A stretch of 64,000 bases of DNA from Triplophysa rosa (Eukaryota; Chordata; Actinopteri; Cypriniformes; Nemacheilidae), in assembly GCF_024868665.1 (NCBI RefSeq), contig NC_079901.1, positions 4,840,007 to 4,904,006 of the forward strand. Reading direction: 5' to 3'. Both the position numbers and the translations under genes were made by a program. Below, in pieces: positions 59,736-64,000 of the stretch. Every line of letters begins with the position of its first letter. Positions within the stretch are counted from its first letter, which is position 1. Under the pieces are notes generated by a model that was given only the letters and a program-made list of their open reading frames with translations, searched no databases and was not told where the DNA came from.

Positions 59736-61885
59736 ACATTTTGAAACAATTATACGTGTCATTGTGTATGAAATTCTCATATCAGTATAGAATTGTCAGT
59801 TATAACCAATGTTACTGCTAGATACTGAAGTTATTATTCCGGTTGCACTTTACTTTTACTTGTACTTACAGTGTACTTACTGTATACTTACAAAACAAAA
59901 TATTGGTAACTACATGTATTTCATATGGGTTAGGTAAAGGGCAGTACCTATTACACCGTACAAGACATGTAGAACGGGACTGTAAACTGTACTACTGCTA
60001 TTATTTTTATGACTATTATTATCAATATTTGTATTGTAGTAGCAACAACGACAATGACAAAACAATTTACCATGGAACATTTTTTGGGTTTATAAACTGT
60101 AAACATACATTGCATTTTCGGTCCATCTGTTTTCTTTTTGTGCTGTCTTGTGTCTTTCTGTCAAAACGAAAATAATACATCACAGAACAGTAAGACAAAT
60201 GAAGACACATGAAATGACAATGATCAATTGCATTTTAGTTTCTGAGTCGAACTTCAAAACTTTCAGCTGATTTCAGCTTTTCTCTTTCTCTCTCTCCAGT
60301 ACAGAAACTGAAAGATTGCCTTGATAAATGGTTTTCAGAAATATGCAAGCCTGACAGAGGTGGTGCGGGGTTGGACTGATCTTGATTTAGTGCAAGTAAA
60401 TAGAACCACATAAACGCACTGCTCTGGCAACAGGGACACAGGATTGTGCTCCCTTAAAGCATTTAAGACTAATGTGACGATTTACAGCTATAAGAACTAG
60501 CTTGCAAAGATACTGTATTAAATATGTAAATAACACCAAAGTGTCATAGGCTTTAGCAAAATATCATTGCAGCACCCCTCACTTCATTACTTAAAGCCAA
60601 GTCCTCTGTTCTTGACCACGAAGGCCTGTGCTGCCTTACAGCTCTTTAAATTTGCCTTTACCTGTGCTTGCAACTTGGTTCACCCAGATTTACTGTGGAA
60701 GTCAATGGCCCCACCACATGAGCAGTTGTTTTCACTGACAGGGGATCCCAGGAAAGCTTTAGCCTTGTGCATGAAGAATTAAACCGATGATCTGTTTCAT
60801 CTCCATGCTCCGTTACCTGCTTCCAAAAAACTTGAGGGACTCTGTCATGTACCACTTCCTCAGGTGAGAGCTTATTGAATCTGTCCACTTCTCCATGGCT
60901 CAGGACACCCAAGCAAGCATTCCAAACAGAGTATCTCCCAGGACATCCAGCATTTCACTCAGGGATGCCCCATATGTGCCACACTACCGTCTCTGTTCAA
61001 CTCTGTGTCAGCTACATTCATTCACCCCGGGCTGTTAATTATACACCATCCCATTTTACCCTCCCAGTGAAACTGTATCAAGGTTTATAAATACCTACTT
61101 CTACTACTCAGCTATTGGCTCTCTAGATGCTTATCGTTAAACTACAATTTTGGAAAATTTACATCAGCTCCTAGTGTTGTTCTCTAGTAATCCTTGGTTT
61201 TCTCCATTGTTCCTCATTGTGGTCTCTGTTGTTCTCCTCCATTCAAGACACTTACAATTACATATGTCTTCTTAACTGCTTCATCACTCATCGTCTGTTT
61301 AACAAAGAACTGTTGAGTACTTCATGTGTCTCCTATAGTCATTAGCATTACAACTGTCCTTCTATAAATCCTGAGACAAATAGTTTTTTTCAGGTTTCAT
61401 CTGTAAACTGTAAAATGATATACTGCATTTAATCTTTTATACAATATTTTACATTGTATACATGCAAATGTACTGCTGTTATTCATAAAGCTTTGTGAAA
61501 AAGATTTGCAACATAAAACTGGGTTGAATTATGTTGAATTTTCTTTTAGTAAGATAATCTAACCATCCCAGGAAATTGTCAGGAAAAGGTCAGATGATTT
61601 CATATTGTAATCTTTGACTTTTGATTGCAGATTTTGAGCAGAAAATTGATATATAATATGTTATTAAACAAAAAATCCAGTGCTTGAAGTGGCACTTCTC
61701 TATTTTAATCCATATCTTAACTTTTTTTGTGTGCCGGAACTTCTCACATGTTGCCGGTACTTTGCCACTCCGAGTCAAAGACTCATTGTATGGGTGAATA
61801 ATAGTAAGCAGGGAGGGAGCACTTATGTTGTGTTCCAGAAAACTGAGATTTCGGATAATCCCACCTCAAACCCAGAAGTAAAAGC
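59736..61885. other. Non-coding interval
   Basis: No gene or mobile element recognised. Open frames at 60567-60912 overlap on both strands without motif. Confidence 0.45.
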
Positions 61886-62408
61886 TGTCATGGTTCTGCC
61901 ACAAGACCAAGAAAGACATGACAAGAGAGGCAGAACCATGGCGGAACCCCATGTTTCATGTGGAGAGGGGTAATTATGGCCCTTATGGCCTTCCATAGAC
62001 CCTCTCCGGTCTGGTCTCTGTTCCACCTTCTTGTCTCCTCGTTATTGCTCATTTATTGTTTCATGCCCTTCACCTGTTCCCCTCTTGATTTACCCCCATT
62101 ATAATGCCGATGTGTTTTCTGTCCTGTGCTGGTTCATTGTTATTTGTATGGTGAGATCGTGTTCGATGTCAAGTCTAGTCTAGTGTAGTCATTTAGTAAA
62201 TTATGTCAAGTGTTTACTGTAGTTCTTGTGTAAGTGTAGTTAGTCTTAGTCCTGTCTTGTCATGTTGTGATATTCCCTTGTTTTATTATGTTACCCCCTC
62301 GTGGGTTTTTGTTTTGTCTTATTATTCAAATGTCTTGTTAACCCCTTACCCGCTGTCTGCGCCTGGGTCCTCTGTCCTTGTTTCTCACCACCCCCTGTTT
62401 TCACGACA
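61886..62408 (+). mobile_element. 5' LTR of a sushi-like non-autonomous retrotransposon
   Basis: 523 bp from TGTCATGGTTCTGCC to TTTTCACGACA. The U3 start has a perfect 12-bp inverted repeat (61889-61900 with 61929-61940). The TATA-like TATAAT lies at 62100-62105, and GCTGGTTCATT at 62128-62138 is the expected RNA 5' end. The LTR closes with a GTTAACCCCTTACCCGC block shared with the other family members. It is followed by a complementary primer-binding site at 62410-62420. Confidence 0.88.
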
Positions 62409-62814
62409 GAATGAACCAGCCCTACAAGACCCAGCAGACAGAAGGATAGCAGTGGGAGGGTCGAGGCCACCGGGTTCCCCTCCAGGATCGAGGTCACCGG
62501 ATTCCCCTACAGGGTCGAGGCCGCTGGGTTCTCCTCCAGGGTAGAGGCCGCTGGCATCCTGTTCCCGCCGCATCCAGTCCGGCATCCCAGCCGGGCATCC
62601 CAGTCCGGTGCAGCCGGGCATCCAGTCCGGTGCAGCCGGCATCCCAGTCCGGTGCAGCTGGCCATCCAGTCTGGTGCAGCCGGCCATCCAGTCCGCATCC
62701 GTGTGTGGACTCTTGTGTTCCCCTGTCTTGCCCTGGTTTGGACTTCCCCCTGAACTCTGTTAATAACACTGTTTTTGTGTTATTTTGATCATGTTGCCCT
62801 GTTCTTGTTTTTGA
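62409..62814 (+). mobile_element. Internal region of the 61886 element with tandem repeats
   Basis: After the primer site the text ACAAGACCCAGCAGACAGAAGG resembles the start of a gag region (given here in parts: ACAAGACCC then AGCAGACAGAAGG). It quickly gives way to three or so units of about 28-30 bp (GGGTTCCCCTCCAG, then TCGAGG) and then CATCCCAGTCCGGTGCAGCC units. The latter share their core with the minus-strand element at 37990-38520, in the same sense. No gag-pol is present. Confidence 0.75.
62410..62420 (+). promoter_or_regulatory. Putative self-primer binding site
   Basis: AATGAACCAGC lies one base after the LTR end and is the perfect 11-nt complement of GCTGGTTCATT (62128-62138), about 28 bases downstream of the TATA box. 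In Tf1 and sushi-type elements the 5' end of the RNA folds back onto such a site and primes its own reverse transcription without a tRNA. I see no tRNA-type TGG primer site here. Confidence 0.7.
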
Positions 62815-62865
62815 GTTCCTGTTCGGTGTCTAGTCTAGTCATTTTGTAAATTATGTCAAATACAG
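62815..62865 (+). mobile_element. Remnant of the 3' LTR (R-U5 start)
   Basis: CCTGTTCGGTGTCTAGTCTA and TCATTTTGTAAATTATGTCA match the R-U5 stretch at about 62158-62208 of the 5' LTR. No U3 precedes it, and it is cut at 62865 by a hAT end. Confidence 0.6.
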
Positions 62866-63060
62866 AGGTGGACAGTAACGAAGTAAATTTACCTGAGTAG
62901 TGTACTTAATTACACTCTCTGAGTATCTGTACTTTACTTGAGTATTATTTTTTCTGAGTACTTGTACTTTAACTTCACTACATTTGAAAGACAAATATCA
63001 TACTTTTTACTCCACTACATTTATAAAAAGGTCCAAAAGTAGAAAATGGTTTCTATGCTG
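62866..63060 (+). mobile_element. hAT-type 5' terminus; the rest may run beyond the window
   Basis: Starts CAGAGGTGGACAGTAACGAA and continues with ACTTGAGTA, TCTGAGTAC and CACTACATTT subterminal words, as in the nested hAT at 22140. No matching CCACCTCTG end was found before 64000. The inner part (63060-63250) holds TTGCCAAGTGT and TCTGGCAACTC. It lies in the remnant LTR of the 61886 element, so it is the younger insertion. Confidence 0.75.
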
Positions 63061-63924
63061 CGGGGTTTCCTGTGTGCGCAATTTATCTGGCTTGCGATCT
63101 GCCAGGACCTTTTACTGTTGCCAAGTGTTTCAGTTTTTCTAAGCTCGCGGTTTTCCGGCAAGCTTTGAATGGCCATTTGGCAGATTTTTTTACGCAAATC
63201 TGGCAACTCTGGGATCTTCCCCGCTAAACTAATGTAAACGTATAGGCGCTGCTACACCGTTGATAGCGCTCTAAAAAGGCAAATAGTTGAAGTATTCCTG
63301 TTGAAATAAAAACAATAGAATCCTGCCCAAAATACAAGATAAAATGTAATGGATTTAATGGTTATATTGGGAATTGTACTATGGATACTTGTTGTCTACC
63401 TGTATGTGATGGATTCTATTGATGGGATGGTAAATCCTATTGGAATAAAACCCCAAACACACTACAAAGAGGAATTTAATTTAAAAATCTCATTCTAATT
63501 CAAAAATGCATTGTTTTTTTTCCTCAGGGATGGTATTTGCAGTAAAACCACAGTATCCACAAATTTACCATTTTCTATATATAGGAACCATACTCTAATT
63601 AATAATCTTTAGTAAAACCACAGCAACTAAAAATACCATAGTTTCATTATACTAGCTATAGTTTATGTTTGTAGTTAAATTATGGTAATACAAATGGTAA
63701 TACATCCAACAAACACATGGCTTCTACACTTTATTATTTACAAGAACCTTACTACTTACTGGTAAATTGCTGCTAAAACTGGTAAAAGGAATATACAAAA
63801 TAAAAACACTGCTCATAAATACATATAGGCCTAGGGGGCTAATGAGGATAATTAGGCTAAATGATAATACAGGATTATATCTAAACTAAACATACTATAT
63901 GTGCTAAACATATAAAGCTCTTAA
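63061..63924. other. Non-coding interval, partly hAT interior
   Basis: The first part may be interior of the hAT element. From about 63540 the words AGTAAAACCACAG and CCATAGTTT recur. No gene. Confidence 0.45.
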
Positions 63925-64000
63925 AGGAGTTGCTCACTGCAAAATTTGCCCCCATTGACTTTCCATAGTAGGAATAAAAATTACTATGGAAAGTCAATGG
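63925..64000. mobile_element. TTAA-flanked hairpin MITE, cut by the window end
   Basis: After TTAA at 63921-63924 comes AGGAGTTGCTCACTGCAAAA. CCATTGACTTTCCATAGTAG then turns back as TACTATGGAAAGTCAATGG at the very end. It is the same type as 55409-55504. The right half lies outside. Confidence 0.85.

Overview
This window is vertebrate, non-coding, repeat-dominated DNA, almost certainly from a teleost fish and most likely a cyprinid (carp, goldfish or zebrafish relative). The lineage is inferred from the repeat content: TTAA-flanked hairpin elements of a common fish type, hAT ends beginning CAGAGGTGG, PIF/Harbinger-type elements with 3-bp TAA/TTA duplications, tRNA-derived SINEs, a Rex/CR1-like LINE, and sushi-like LTR elements with TGTCA...TGACA ends. 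I found no convincing host exon, tRNA gene or rRNA gene. The only recognisable protein-coding material belongs to retrotransposons, and all of it is broken.

Layout. 1-1974: a rearranged LTR element with a GC-rich tandem-repeat core and a 553-base assembly gap (853-1405). 1975-9509: mostly plain AT-rich sequence with a CT microsatellite (3143-3296) and a TTAA hairpin element (7417-7642). 9510-14713: a dense patch of small DNA elements (two facing hAT-like ends, four TTAA-flanked elements, a 133-bp palindrome). 15461-19125: a small TIR element, a PIF/Harbinger-like element (16360-17434) and a solo LTR (18541-19125). 19745-23632: a SINE, a possible LTR, a second PIF/Harbinger-like element and a hAT element nested inside a palindromic element. 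24839-25190: a LINE 3' end. 25672-29640: a nearly complete but dead LINE on the minus strand, split by an LTR-like insertion. 30936-34134: a SINE, a short hAT element and a third Harbinger-like candidate. 37086-39146: the best-preserved non-autonomous LTR element, minus strand, with a 6-bp target duplication. 41941-42214 and 51629-51903: an LTR fragment and a possible solo LTR. 52676-54033: the 3' end of an L2/CR1-like LINE. 54034-61885: plain sequence with microsatellites, one TTAA hairpin and a SINE remnant. 61886-62865: a third LTR element, cut by a hAT end at 62866. 63925-64000: a TTAA hairpin element running off the window.

The most interesting thread is the LTR family. Its members have TG...CA ends and 5-6 bp target duplications. 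Where the downstream junction is intact (61886 element), 11 nt just after the LTR are perfectly complementary to 11 nt at the expected RNA start, about 28 nt after a TATA box. That is the layout of Tf1/sushi-type self-primed reverse transcription. Five LTRs also start with a short inverted repeat whose sequence differs between subfamilies while the pairing is kept. Internal regions lack gag-pol and instead hold a GC-rich minisatellite of 24- and 33-bp units. In the 1-1974 copy the internal cassette is inverted relative to its LTRs.

Limits: boundaries and family names come from reading motifs by eye, with no database comparison. Long quiet stretches may hold conserved regulatory DNA that cannot be recognised from one sequence.
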